A DNA stretch of 64,000 nucleotides from the NCBI GenBank assembly GCA_963718995.1, contig CAVRAP010000002.1, positions 1-64,000 of the forward strand, written 5' to 3'. Within the stretch, counting starts at the first letter, position 1. Every line of letters begins with the position of its first letter. The DNA comes from UBA4744 sp963718995 (GTDB taxonomy: Bacteria; Actinomycetota; Acidimicrobiia; Spongiisociales; UBA4744). Position numbers and translations under genes: made by a program. The notes under the pieces are model-generated. The model did no database searches and was not told the origin of the DNA. It saw only the letters and a program-made list of their open reading frames with translations. Positions 50,540 to 59,248 of the stretch are shown piece by piece.

Positions 50540-51327
50540 AGCGGATGGCCGTCGCATGGGTAGCCGCCCTGCTGTGTCTGAGCGCCTGTGGCGGTCCTGT
50601 CAGAGTGGTCGTAGCAGCCGGTACCACGCTGGTCGACAGTGGGATCATCGATGAGCTCGCATCTCGCTATGAGGCAGAGCATGTGGACGTCGAGCTGAGC
50701 GTTGTCGGCGAATCGACCGCCCAGATCCTCGAGCTGGGAAGAAGAGGCGGCGCGGAGTTGCTCATCACCCATGCGCCCGACCTCGAGGCCGAATATGTGG
50801 GCGACGGTCTCGCTGTTTCGTATGAAACCGTGATGACGAGCCGTTTTGTTCTGGTCGGCCCACCAGGAGCAGCAGCTTTGCCGGACGATGTCGTTGCAGC
50901 GTTTCGAGATATCGCCGGTCGGGATGAGCTGTTCGTTAGCCGATCGGATGGTTCGGGGACCTTTGCGAAAGAACTGGAGTTGTGGAACCTGGCGGGTGTC
51001 GATCCGTCGGGTCAGCCCTGGTATATCGAAACCGGCCAGGGGATGGGCCTGACCCTGCAGGTGGCGGATCAGCGTCGCGCCTTCGTGCTATCCGAGCTGG
51101 GGGCGTTCCTTGCCGCGTCCCGGGTTTTGTCCCTGGAGGAAGTCGTGCTGGCCGACGATCCGGTGCTGGTCAACCCCTATCAGGTCATCGTGGTTGGAGG
51201 TACGCCCGTCGCATCGATAGCCGCAGATTTTGCCGCCTGGCTGGTTTCGGATGAAGGCGCTGAGGCCATTGTCGCCGCCAATCTGGAGTTGTTCGGGCAG
51301 GTCGTATACGAGCCGGTTGGTCGTTGA
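50536..51327 (+). CDS. tupA: Tungstate-type ABC importer substrate-binding lipoprotein
   Basis: A 263-residue lipoprotein with lipobox LSAC (Cys about residue 18). The mature part begins VVVAAGTTLVDSGIIDELASRYE, matching the oxyanion-binding start of TupA (TT, then DSGLL). SRSDGSGTFAKELELW and GMGLTLQVADQRRAFVLSE are the other ligand loops. It captures tungstate or molybdate outside the membrane. Overlaps tupC. No regulator nearby. Confidence 0.85.
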   Translation: MKRMAVAWVAALLCLSACGGPVRVVVAAGTTLVDSGIIDELASRYEAEHVDVELSVVGESTAQILELGRRGGAELLITHAPDLEAEYVGDGLAVSYETVMTSRFVLVGPPGAAALPDDVVAAFRDIAGRDELFVSRSDGSGTFAKELELWNLAGVDPSGQPWYIETGQGMGLTLQVADQRRAFVLSELGAFLAASRVLSLEEVVLADDPVLVNPYQVIVVGGTPVASIAADFAAWLVSDEGAEAIVAANLELFGQVVYEPVGR

Positions 51328-51409
51328 TTGTCTGCAAGCGACAGGCGTGATGCAGTTGCACGCAGCCAGGGGCGTGTAGCTTCTCTGCCATGGTGAAGAA
51401 GGAGCCCAC

Positions 51410-51592
51410 GTGAAATCGATCAGCACGGTCCTCTGGTTCTTGATTTTGAGCAGCATGTTGACCGGCTGGATTGCGGTGGTGTTTGCGCTGAATGCGCAAA
51501 CGGATGCTCTGGCCGGGGCTATCAGTTTGGTGGCGGCCGCAGTTGCTTTCGGGCTGCCCACGCTGGCGTTGTTCAATTCATTGAAGAAGTAA
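51410..51592 (+). CDS. 60-residue two-helix membrane protein
   Basis: GTG 51410 behind GAAGGAG at good spacing gives MKSISTVLWFLILSSMLTGW, a turn with NAQTDALAG, and a second helix AISLVAAAVAFGLPTLALF, ending in lysines. No family recognised. It sits after tupA and before a strong hairpin. Confidence 0.65.
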   Translation: MKSISTVLWFLILSSMLTGWIAVVFALNAQTDALAGAISLVAAAVAFGLPTLALFNSLKK

Positions 51593-51612
51593 CCGGTCCG
51601 CCCGCGGACCGG
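51593..51612. terminator. Bidirectional terminator hairpin
   Basis: CCGGTCCGC-CC-GCGGACCGG, a perfect 9-bp inverted repeat (effectively 8 bp with a 4-base loop), between two convergent genes, without T-tract. Confidence 0.75.
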
Positions 51613-51621
51613 GTGCGATCG

Positions 51622-52599
51622 TCAGCCAGTCGACACGCGCCGTTCTGCGATGCCGTTGAGGATCTCCAGTACGATTCGATTGGCAAGGAAGGCGGTCACT
51701 TCGCCGGGCCCGTCGTAGGACGGGGACACTTCGACGATGTCCGCACCAAGCACGTTGAGATCCCGTCCCAGCCGTCGCACCGTGTCGAGGATCTCACGAG
51801 ATGTCAATCCACCCGGTTCGGGCGTACCTGTGCCCGGGGCAAACCCGGGATCAACGACATCGATATCGACGGAGATGAAGACTCCGTCGGCGTCTTGGGC
51901 GGCGAGCCGCACGGCTTCTTCGACGACCGTCGTGAGTCCCTGTTCGGTGATGTCGTGCATGGTGAAGTAGCGCATCTGCTGCTCGCGCATCCACGCGAAA
52001 GTCTCGGGACCCGGCCAGTAGCCCCGCAGGCCGATCTGAACGAAACGGTGGCCCGGCACGGCGCCGGACTCAATGAGACGGCGCATCGGGGTTCCATGGC
52101 CGTAGAGCCGGCCGTACTGGGTCTCGCCCGTATCGGCGTGCGCATCAAAGTGAATCAAGGCCACCTTTCCGGAGCCAATCACCCTGGTCAATCCGGTGGC
52201 GTTGGCGAACGTGACGGTGTGGTCACCGCCGAGGACAATGGGAATCGCCCCCGACCGGGCGATGGCTTCGACGGCATCGGCAATGCGAGCGAGGCTCTCC
52301 TCGACCGCTCCGGGAATCACGAGCACATCGCCCACATCGACGACGCCGAGCGTGCCGAGCGGATCGATGCCCGTAGCCAGGTGGGGCCGGTAACCGTCGA
52401 ATCCGAGGTAATCGGCCTCCCGGATGGCCCGGGGGCCGAACCGTGCGCCTGCCCGGTATGAAGTCCCCCAGTCGAACGGGGCCCCGAGAACGACGACGGC
52501 CGCGTCGCCAATGTCCGTCAGGGACCTGGCCGGCACCCCGGCGAACGACCCCCTCGATGCGAAGGCGAGGTCCCGGGAGCTATCGAAGGGTTCGCTCAT
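51622..52599 (-). CDS. speB: Agmatinase/arginase family ureohydrolase
   Basis: A 325-residue binuclear-manganese hydrolase. Metal motifs in order: LGGDHTVTF (His, about residue 123), IHFDAHADTG (three ligands) and SVDIDVVDPGFAPGTGTPEPGG (two Asp). It cleaves guanidino compounds, with agmatine to putrescine plus urea the commonest reaction; guanidinobutyrase or related specificities cannot be excluded. ATG 52599. Confidence 0.88.
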   Translation of the reverse strand: MSEPFDSSRDLAFASRGSFAGVPARSLTDIGDAAVVVLGAPFDWGTSYRAGARFGPRAIREADYLGFDGYRPHLATGIDPLGTLGVVDVGDVLVIPGAVEESLARIADAVEAIARSGAIPIVLGGDHTVTFANATGLTRVIGSGKVALIHFDAHADTGETQYGRLYGHGTPMRRLIESGAVPGHRFVQIGLRGYWPGPETFAWMREQQMRYFTMHDITEQGLTTVVEEAVRLAAQDADGVFISVDIDVVDPGFAPGTGTPEPGGLTSREILDTVRRLGRDLNVLGADIVEVSPSYDGPGEVTAFLANRIVLEILNGIAERRVSTG

Positions 52600-52611
52600 T
52601 CGTTCGGCCGC

Positions 52612-53061
52612 CTAGGGGACGACCAGCACGGGACACGGGGCGTAGTGGGAGAGACGATCGGCAACGGAACCCATGACGAAACGCTCAATAACGCCGGCCC
52701 CCCTTTTCCCAACGACCAGCAGATCGGCCTCGATTTCGGTGCAGAAGCCGATGATCGTTGCGGCTGGATCTCCGAGTTCCTCGACCGTCTGGATTTCGAT
52801 CCCTTCGGTGTCCAGATCTTTGACCGTCAGGTCCAGCACGCCGTGTTGCGCTTCGTCGAGCGCTTTGGCGAGTGCGGTTGCAGTCGGGGGTGCACCTCCG
52901 ATGCCCCACCAGCCCTCGGGCGGACGCACCACGGTCATCACGTACAGTTTGGCGTTGTTGTTCTTGGCGATGCTGGCGGCGACATGCGCGGCCCGCAGAC
53001 TTCCGTCTGATCCGTCAGTGGCGGCAACCACGACGTTCGGCGACCATTCTGGCCAATCCAT
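52612..53061 (-). CDS. Universal stress protein (UspA family)
   Basis: A 149-residue single-domain Usp. VVVAATDGSDGSLRAAHVA start, and the ATP-binding end motif GKRGAGVIERFVMGSVADRL followed by APCPVLVVP. It is of the ATP-binding subtype. ATG 53061 has GAGAGGAGC upstream; the frame is open further up but non-conserved. Divergent from serA. Confidence 0.9.
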   Translation of the reverse strand: MDWPEWSPNVVVAATDGSDGSLRAAHVAASIAKNNNAKLYVMTVVRPPEGWWGIGGAPPTATALAKALDEAQHGVLDLTVKDLDTEGIEIQTVEELGDPAATIIGFCTEIEADLLVVGKRGAGVIERFVMGSVADRLSHYAPCPVLVVP

Positions 53062-53180
53062 GGTGCTCCTCTCGGCGGCTTCATGGTCCACTCTATGCGG
53101 TACGAGCGGCCGTGGTTGCGCGAAGGCTTTTTGCACCTTCGTCACCAAGCGCCACAATGCGTTGAGCCCAGGAGATAGTC

Positions 53181-54770
53181 ATGATTCCCAAAGTTGTCAT
53201 CGCAGAATCAATCGCTCCGGCCGGCATTGCAGCATTGGCGACGCATTGCGAGGTCTTGGACGGGGTCGGTCTCAACCGGACCGATCTGCAGGCTTTGCTC
53301 ACCGATGCCCAGGCGTTGATCGTCCGGTCTGCCACTGCGGTTGATGCTGAACTGATCGAGGGGTCGCACCAGCTGAAGGTGATCGGACGGGCGGGAATTG
53401 GCGTCGATAACATCGATGTGAGCGCGGCGACGGCTGCGGGGATCGTCGTGGTCAACGCGCCGCAGGCGAATGTCATCTCTGCCGCCGAACACACGATGGC
53501 GCTGCTCCTGGGTCAGGCGCGCCACCTGGCCCGCGCCGACGCAGTGTTGCGGTCCGGGGTCTGGGACCGGAAGTCGTATCAGGGCGTTGAACTCCACGGA
53601 CGAACCCTGGGGGTCATCGGGCTGGGACGGATCGGTTCCCTGGTGGCCAAGCGAGCGCAAGCTTTCGGCATGCAGGTGCTCGCCTACGACCCCTACATTG
53701 GCGCAGATCGCGCTCGACAGCTGGAAGTCGAGCTGGCCGAGGGCCTCGACGAGCTCTATGCCCGAGCGGATTTCATAACCATCCACCTCCCGCTGACCGA
53801 GGAAACAACCGGCATGATCAACGCAGAGACCCTGATGCGCATGAAGCCGGGAGTCCGGATCGTCAACGCATCAAGGGGCGGAATCATCGACGAAGATGCC
53901 CTCGCTGCAGCGATCCGCTCCGGACGGGTGGCCGGGGCTGCGCTTGATGTCTTTGCCAACGAGCCGATCACCGAGAGCCCCCTGTTTGATCTCCCGCAGG
54001 TCCTTGTCACGCCACATCTTGGCGCTGCGACGCGGGAGGCACAGGACAAAGCGGGAGTCGATGTGGCCGAAGCTGTAGCCGGTGCGTTGCGCGGCGAGTT
54101 GGTCCTGTCTGCGGTGAACGTCGATATCGGCGCCGACGTGACCGAGGAGGTCCGGCGTTTCCTTCCGCTGGCCGAACACCTGGGCAGGGTCTTCGTCGGT
54201 GTGGCGAGAGGTCTCCCCGATCGATTGACCGTACGGGTCGAAGGCCGCCTGGCCGACTATCCCGTCCGTCCACTTGGCCTGGCGGCCCTCAAAGGTGCCC
54301 TCTCGGCCGTCAGTTCGGTGACGGTGTCGTATGTGAACGCCCCCGCCCTTGCCTCACGCCACGGTATCGCCGTTGTTGAGGAGTCGTCGTCTGAGTCCAC
54401 GGAGTACGTCTCGCTGGTCCGGCTCGCCGGAACGGTTGCGGGGAGAGACATATCGCTGGCCGGAACAATTGGCCGGAGAGCGCCGATCCTGGTGGAGATG
54501 TTCGGATACGAACTCGATCTCCCGCTCTCCCAGTACATGCTCATTGTGAGAAACGCCGATGTTCCCGGCCTTATTGGAAGGGTTGGCACGTTCCTCGGTA
54601 CCCTGGACGTGAACATCGCCAACATGGTTGTTGGAAGGTCATCGGTTACCGGTGCGGCCGCGATGATGGGGATCGATATAGACCAACCTCTCTCACCGGA
54701 CATGGTCGAGTCGGCGCGGAAACTCGAGGGAGTTGAGGAAGCCCGGTTCGTTCAGCTTCCGCTGATATAG
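53181..54770 (+). CDS. serA: D-3-phosphoglycerate dehydrogenase
   Basis: First step of serine biosynthesis. 529 residues, the long actinobacterial form: substrate domain (AQALIVRSATAVDAEL), NAD-binding GVIGLGRIGSLVAKR, the catalytic Arg region IVNASRGGIIDEDAL, Glu in DVFANEPITESPLF, and His in VTPHLGAATREAQ. Then an intervening ASB domain (about 310-450) and a C-terminal ACT domain (YMLIVRNADVPGLIGRVGTFLG) for serine feedback. ATG 53181 with AGGAGATAG upstream. Confidence 0.95.
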   Translation: MIPKVVIAESIAPAGIAALATHCEVLDGVGLNRTDLQALLTDAQALIVRSATAVDAELIEGSHQLKVIGRAGIGVDNIDVSAATAAGIVVVNAPQANVISAAEHTMALLLGQARHLARADAVLRSGVWDRKSYQGVELHGRTLGVIGLGRIGSLVAKRAQAFGMQVLAYDPYIGADRARQLEVELAEGLDELYARADFITIHLPLTEETTGMINAETLMRMKPGVRIVNASRGGIIDEDALAAAIRSGRVAGAALDVFANEPITESPLFDLPQVLVTPHLGAATREAQDKAGVDVAEAVAGALRGELVLSAVNVDIGADVTEEVRRFLPLAEHLGRVFVGVARGLPDRLTVRVEGRLADYPVRPLGLAALKGALSAVSSVTVSYVNAPALASRHGIAVVEESSSESTEYVSLVRLAGTVAGRDISLAGTIGRRAPILVEMFGYELDLPLSQYMLIVRNADVPGLIGRVGTFLGTLDVNIANMVVGRSSVTGAAAMMGIDIDQPLSPDMVESARKLEGVEEARFVQLPLI

Positions 54771-54792
54771 GCAGCTGCCGGCCGGGCGGCCA

Positions 54793-54815
54793 AAGGGTGC
54801 CCGGCTTGCACCCTT
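54793..54815. terminator. Bidirectional terminator hairpin
   Basis: AAGGGTGC-CCGGCTT-GCACCCTT, a perfect 8-bp stem between the convergent serA and pgpA genes; the pgpA stop follows immediately at 54816. Confidence 0.65.
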
Positions 54816-55265
54816 CTAGACCAGAGCCTGGACGAGCCACCCGGCGGCCAATGCCCAGAGTCCGGCAACCAGGTCATCTGCGGTAATGCCAAGAGAACCT
54901 TCGAGCCGCTCGGCAGCGGCAACCCCGGGGAATCTCTTGGAGATGTCGGCGATCCGAAAGACCACGAAGGCCGTGGCGGCCGCCCATCCACTCAGGCCGA
55001 TCACCGCAAGGAAGGTCCCGGCCGCCTCGTCGACCACAACCCATCCTGGATCGGCCCCGTCAACGGCGAAACGTCGAGTCGACCAGAGGGAAGCTCCGGC
55101 CACCACCAAAGTGGCTGCCACCTGGATGTGCCAGCCAAGGAGGCCGAGGGCCAGGGCTGCGGGGAGGGCAAAGGCGGCAGCAACCGTCCCGGATCCGGCA
55201 TGAGATCCGCGGATCTTGTCCAGGAGTAATCCGGTCCCAAACCAGGATGCGACGACACGGTCCAC
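54816..55265 (-). CDS. pgpA: Phosphatidylglycerophosphatase A
   Basis: A 149-residue membrane phosphatase that makes phosphatidylglycerol. SWFGTGLLLDKIRGSHAGSGTVAA start, VVVDEAAGTFLAVIGL and FRIADISKRFPG, then GITADDLVAGLWA: the acidic and polar residues at the helix ends are the PgpA family set. GTG 55265. The open frame extends upstream antisense to the peptidase gene and is ignored. Confidence 0.8.
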   Translation of the reverse strand: MDRVVASWFGTGLLLDKIRGSHAGSGTVAAAFALPAALALGLLGWHIQVAATLVVAGASLWSTRRFAVDGADPGWVVVDEAAGTFLAVIGLSGWAAATAFVVFRIADISKRFPGVAAAERLEGSLGITADDLVAGLWALAAGWLVQALV

Positions 55266-55314
55266 GTCGGCGAGGCTAGCTACTACATTTCGATTATCGC
55301 TGTAAGGAGATGTA

Positions 55315-57255
55315 GTGAAGCCCCGAGACCTGGCGGACGTAGCAACCCCTTCCGACCCGCGCCTGCACCCCGACGGACGGCTGGTGGTCTTCGTCGTATC
55401 TCGCGTCAACTTCGACGATGATCGATACGACCGGACCATCTGGTTGTGGGACGGGGAGACAGAGAGACCCTTTACGCACGGACCCGGCGATAGCTCTCCG
55501 CGCTGGTCTCCCGACGGGACCCGCTTGGCTTTTCTCCGCACCGGTCCAGGCGATGACGATAAGCCGCAGGTAGCGGTCATGTCCGCTCGAGGCGGGGAGG
55601 CTGCCGTCGTCACGAGCATCCCGCTGGGGGTCGAGAGCATCGAATGGTCGCCGACCGGGGACCGTTTGATTGCAGTTGGCGTTGACTGGGTCGAGGAATG
55701 GGCCGGGCTTGACGAAAAGGAGCGCGCCCGGCGGCCCCGCCGCATCGATCGAGTCCCCTTCCGCTTCGACAACAAGGGTTGGCTGCACGATCGGCGTCGT
55801 CATCTCTACGTGATCGATCCTTCCGGCACGGAGTCCGCCCGCTGCGTCACGCCCGGCGAATTCGACGAAGGGCAGCCGTCCTGGCGACCCGACGGACGGG
55901 CCGTCGCGTTCCTCAGCGCCCGCCACGCGCAGCGGGGTCTTGATCCAGGACAAGAGGTTCTCGAGGTCGACCTCGAGACCGGTGAGGAGCGACCTCTGGT
56001 CGAAAAAGGTCACTGGACCCTCGTCTCCTATCGGCCGGACGGAGTTGTTCACGTGGTCGGGCAACCAGATCCCTGGGCTCACCCACACATCTTCTCGCTG
56101 TGGAGGGTTGATGGTGCCGGGGATCTCACCGATCTGACGGGACACCTGGACCGGAGTGTCATGACGTATTCCCCCGCCATCAGCCCGGCCGGTCCGCAAT
56201 GGGTGGGGGACTCGGCGATTACCTGTGTTGAGGATGCCGGCCGCGTCAAAGTGGTCCGGGTTGAGCCGGATGGCACGGTCGACTTGTTGCTGGACGGGGA
56301 CCGCGTGATCACCGGCGTGAGCCCGAGTGCAGACGGGAGTCGGCTCGCATTTGTCGCGGTGGCTCCCGGCGACCCGGGTGAGGTGCACATGGCCGAGTCC
56401 GGGGTTGAGCAGCCTCTCACCAAACTCAACGAGAGATTCCGGGCGGACGTGCCCCTGGTTGAACCCGAGCACTTCACGGTGATCTCCGAGGGGGAGTCCA
56501 TCGACGTGTTCGTGTACCTACCCCCGGGTGAAGCAACGGTTCCGGTCCTGCTCAACATCCACGGAGGCCCGGCGACCCAGTACGGCTACACGTTCTTCGA
56601 CGAGTTTCAAGTGTTCACCGGTGCCGGATACGGTGTCGTTGCGTGCAACCCCCGCGGGGCGAGCGGACGGGGTGTCGAGTTCGTACGAGCCGTACGGGGG
56701 AAAGGGTGGGGGACCATCGACGAGGCGGACGTTACCGCGGCCCTCGATGCTTCTCTGAAGAGGTTCCCCCGACTTGGTGCCGGCCGGGTCGGCATCATGG
56801 GAGGGTCATACGGCGGATTCTTGACGGCCTGGTTGATCGCCCGTCAGGATCGTTACCGCTCCGCGGTGGTGGAGCGGGCCCTGCTCGGTTGGCCATCGTT
56901 CGGAGGAACTTCCGACATCGGGGCCACCTTTGGCCGCATGTACCTCGATGCGGACCTGCCGGATGGGCACGATCGTTTGTGGGAGGCAAGTCCACTCTCG
57001 CTAGCCCACCAGGTCACTACCCCGACACTGATTGTCCACTCGGAAAACGACTTCCGGTGTCCCATCGAGCAGGCCGAACAGTTCTTTATGATCCTCAAGA
57101 AAAAGGGCGTGGATGCTGAGCTCCTGCGATTTCCGGGAGAGGGACACGAGCTGTCTCGTTCCGGGAAACCTCAGCACCGATTGGAACGATTCGATGCAAT
57201 CCTCGAGTGGCACCAGCGGTATCTGGCGGAGGACCCGCCAGACCTGCCAAGATAG
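55315..57255 (+). CDS. S9-family peptidase (prolyl oligopeptidase fold)
   Basis: A 646-residue intracellular serine peptidase (no signal peptide). The first 380 residues form a WD40-like beta-propeller (repeats such as SPRWSPDGTRLAFLR and PSWRPDGRAVAFLS). The catalytic domain has LNIHGGPATQYG (oxyanion), Ser in IMGGSYGGFLTAW, Asp in HSENDFRCPIEQ and His in GEGHELSR. It resembles acylaminoacyl-peptidases/DPP enzymes. GTG 55315 after AAGGAG. Confidence 0.9.
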   Translation: MKPRDLADVATPSDPRLHPDGRLVVFVVSRVNFDDDRYDRTIWLWDGETERPFTHGPGDSSPRWSPDGTRLAFLRTGPGDDDKPQVAVMSARGGEAAVVTSIPLGVESIEWSPTGDRLIAVGVDWVEEWAGLDEKERARRPRRIDRVPFRFDNKGWLHDRRRHLYVIDPSGTESARCVTPGEFDEGQPSWRPDGRAVAFLSARHAQRGLDPGQEVLEVDLETGEERPLVEKGHWTLVSYRPDGVVHVVGQPDPWAHPHIFSLWRVDGAGDLTDLTGHLDRSVMTYSPAISPAGPQWVGDSAITCVEDAGRVKVVRVEPDGTVDLLLDGDRVITGVSPSADGSRLAFVAVAPGDPGEVHMAESGVEQPLTKLNERFRADVPLVEPEHFTVISEGESIDVFVYLPPGEATVPVLLNIHGGPATQYGYTFFDEFQVFTGAGYGVVACNPRGASGRGVEFVRAVRGKGWGTIDEADVTAALDASLKRFPRLGAGRVGIMGGSYGGFLTAWLIARQDRYRSAVVERALLGWPSFGGTSDIGATFGRMYLDADLPDGHDRLWEASPLSLAHQVTTPTLIVHSENDFRCPIEQAEQFFMILKKKGVDAELLRFPGEGHELSRSGKPQHRLERFDAILEWHQRYLAEDPPDLPR

Positions 57256-57261
57256 GTGATT

Positions 57262-58176
57262 ATGGAAGCTTCTCGTGTTATTTGGATGGACGGCAAGTTC
57301 GTGCCCTGGGAAGAGGCGACGGTACACGTGCTCTCGCACGGGCTTCACTACGGGGCGGGTGTATTCGAAGGCATTCGCGCCTACGAGACCCCAACCGGTA
57401 CTGCGGTGTTCAGGCTGACCGAACACATGGAACGCCTGCACAGATCGGCGAAGGCATACGGGATTCCGTTGCCGTTCAGCGTCGATGAGTTGGTGAACGC
57501 CAGCCGTCGGCTGCTGACCGACAACGAGCTCGAGTCCGGCTACCTCCGCCCGCTGGTCTTTTATGGTCTCGGCTCGATCGGCCTCAACCCGGCCGGTGCC
57601 GAGGTTCGGGTGATTATCGCGGCATGGCGCTGGGGCGCCTACCTCGGCGAAGACGGGCTGAAGAACGGGATCAGGACCCGTGTGTCGTCGTGGCGACGGA
57701 TCGATCAAGCGACGCTCAACACGAACGCCAAAGGAACGGGCGGCTACTTGAACTCGATCCTGGCCAAACAAGAGGCGGTCAGGGATTCCTACGACGAGGC
57801 GATCCTTCTCAACAACGATGGTCTCGTTTCTGAGGGGAGCGGCGAGAACATCTTCGTGGTCAAGAACGGCATCGTGACCACACCTCCGGTTTCGGCCGGA
57901 ATCCTCGAGGGCATTACCCGGGAGTCGGTCATGACCATGCTGCGTGATGCCGGGACTGTGGTCAACGAGGCAAATGTCATCCGATCCGATCTGTACTACG
58001 CCGATGAGATCTTCTTCACCGGCACCGCCGCCGAGGTCACTCCGGTTCGAGAGGTTGACGACCGTCCGGTTGGCGACGGCCGTCCTGGACCGGTAACTCG
58101 CATGGCGCAGGACCTCTTCCAGAAGGCTGTGACGGGACGTCTCGAGGCGTACCGCCATTGGCTCGAATACGTATAG
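57262..58176 (+). CDS. ilvE: Branched-chain amino acid aminotransferase
   Basis: A 304-residue fold-type IV PLP enzyme that transaminates Leu, Ile and Val. VLSHGLHYGAGVFEGIRAY, LRPLVFYGLG, the PLP Lys in TNAKGTGGYLNSILAK, SEGSGENIFVVKNG, ITRESVMTML and FFTGTAAEVTPV. ATG 57262, with GTG 57256 as an in-frame alternative. It starts 7 bp after the S9 peptidase stop. Confidence 0.92.
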   Translation: MEASRVIWMDGKFVPWEEATVHVLSHGLHYGAGVFEGIRAYETPTGTAVFRLTEHMERLHRSAKAYGIPLPFSVDELVNASRRLLTDNELESGYLRPLVFYGLGSIGLNPAGAEVRVIIAAWRWGAYLGEDGLKNGIRTRVSSWRRIDQATLNTNAKGTGGYLNSILAKQEAVRDSYDEAILLNNDGLVSEGSGENIFVVKNGIVTTPPVSAGILEGITRESVMTMLRDAGTVVNEANVIRSDLYYADEIFFTGTAAEVTPVREVDDRPVGDGRPGPVTRMAQDLFQKAVTGRLEAYRHWLEYV

Positions 58177-58193
58177 AAGGAATCGACACGATC

Positions 58194-58703
58194 ATGGGTC
58201 AGCAACCAAACATCGAGCTCACCGCGAGCGATGTGCCTCGTGTTGTGCTGGAACCGGGAGCCGCCCGGCGCGACGGAGGAAGCCGCCCCGGAGAGATCAA
58301 CACCCCCGCTGAGGCTGTCTCGGGCGGAGCGTTTGGCCGCCCCGGACCCGACACCGGATGGGTGATGCGGATAGTCACAGCCACTGCATTCGATCGCTCC
58401 GACGGTGGGATCGAGGCGGTCGTTGCGTCCGTGGCCGCCGCGCGGGCAGCACACCTCGGGCGGGGTCCGTCCTCCTCCGATGTGGAGGTCGCGCTCATCC
58501 TGCTCGGATTGCGCCCCGAAGGCATACCTGATGATGTCGTGTCGCAACTCAGCGCAGCCCGCGCCACATGGTTGCGGAAGGCCGCCCACGAGAGAGTCAA
58601 AGGTCGTTCGTTCCTGACCCAGCTATCGCCGGGCCTTCTGAGTGCGGACCCCGAGCGCGTTCGACACCTTCTCAACGTGGCCGGGCTGGCGTCGGCGACT
58701 TGA
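58194..58703 (+). CDS. Hypothetical protein between ilvE and thioesterase
   Basis: A 169-residue cytosolic protein I do not recognise. It has an N-terminal low-complexity part (about 20-55, Gly/Pro/Arg-rich), then a helical region GIEAVVASVAAARAAHLGRGP, SSSDVEVALILLGLRPEGI and a C-terminal WLRKAAHERVKGRSFLTQLSPGLL. AAGGAA lies 12 bp before ATG 58194; an in-frame start at 58158 is possible. It is translationally tied to the next gene through a TGATG overlap, so it is likely real. Confidence 0.6.
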   Translation: MGQQPNIELTASDVPRVVLEPGAARRDGGSRPGEINTPAEAVSGGAFGRPGPDTGWVMRIVTATAFDRSDGGIEAVVASVAAARAAHLGRGPSSSDVEVALILLGLRPEGIPDDVVSQLSAARATWLRKAAHERVKGRSFLTQLSPGLLSADPERVRHLLNVAGLASAT

Positions 58704-59248
58704 TGAGCAGTTTCAAGTACCTGACGGGAAACGTACTCCCGGTGTCTGAACCGGTTGCGCCATCCGAGCTGCCGACCCAGCACCTGCCCTGGTGTTTCGG
58801 CTGCGGATCAGAGAACGAACACGGACTACGGGTCCGGCCAAGCTACGAGGGCGACAAAGTCGTCGGGGAACTCGAGTTCGCCAAACGGTTCCAGGGTGGT
58901 CCCGGAGTCGTGCACGGGGGAGCAGCGGCAGCTTTCTTCGACGACCTCATGGGTTTTGTCCTGATTGCCCACCGGCAGCCTGCTGTGACCGCCAAGCTCG
59001 AGATGAACTACCTGCGGCCCATTCCGCTCGGCCTGACCTTGCGGGCAGAAGCCTGGTTGGCCGATCAGGAAGGCCGGAAGTTGTGGGCCGAGGCCGTAGG
59101 CTTCGATGACCAGAACATCAGGTACATTGAGGCGCGGGCCCTGTTCATTCCCATCGGCGTCGACCATTTTGCCGGCACTTTGCAGCACATGGACCCGGAG
59201 CATCGGGCCCGTATCTCCCGCTTCGACAAGGACGAGTACTACCCATGA
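58703..59248 (+). CDS. PaaI-type hot-dog thioesterase
   Basis: A 181-residue acyl-CoA thioesterase of the 4HBT/PaaI group. LPWCFGCGSENEHGL (family Cys and Asn), RFQGGPGVVHGGAAAAFFDD (catalytic Asp and helix), and KLEMNYLRPIPLG. Substrate acyl group unknown. Overlaps its neighbours on both sides, in an operon running to gltX. Confidence 0.87.
   Translation: MSSFKYLTGNVLPVSEPVAPSELPTQHLPWCFGCGSENEHGLRVRPSYEGDKVVGELEFAKRFQGGPGVVHGGAAAAFFDDLMGFVLIAHRQPAVTAKLEMNYLRPIPLGLTLRAEAWLADQEGRKLWAEAVGFDDQNIRYIEARALFIPIGVDHFAGTLQHMDPEHRARISRFDKDEYYP

Noticed and set aside
54816..55775. A 319-residue version of pgpA starting inside the S9 peptidase gene
   Set aside because: The extra N-terminal part is antisense to the peptidase and unlike PgpA; GTG 55265 starts the conserved region.
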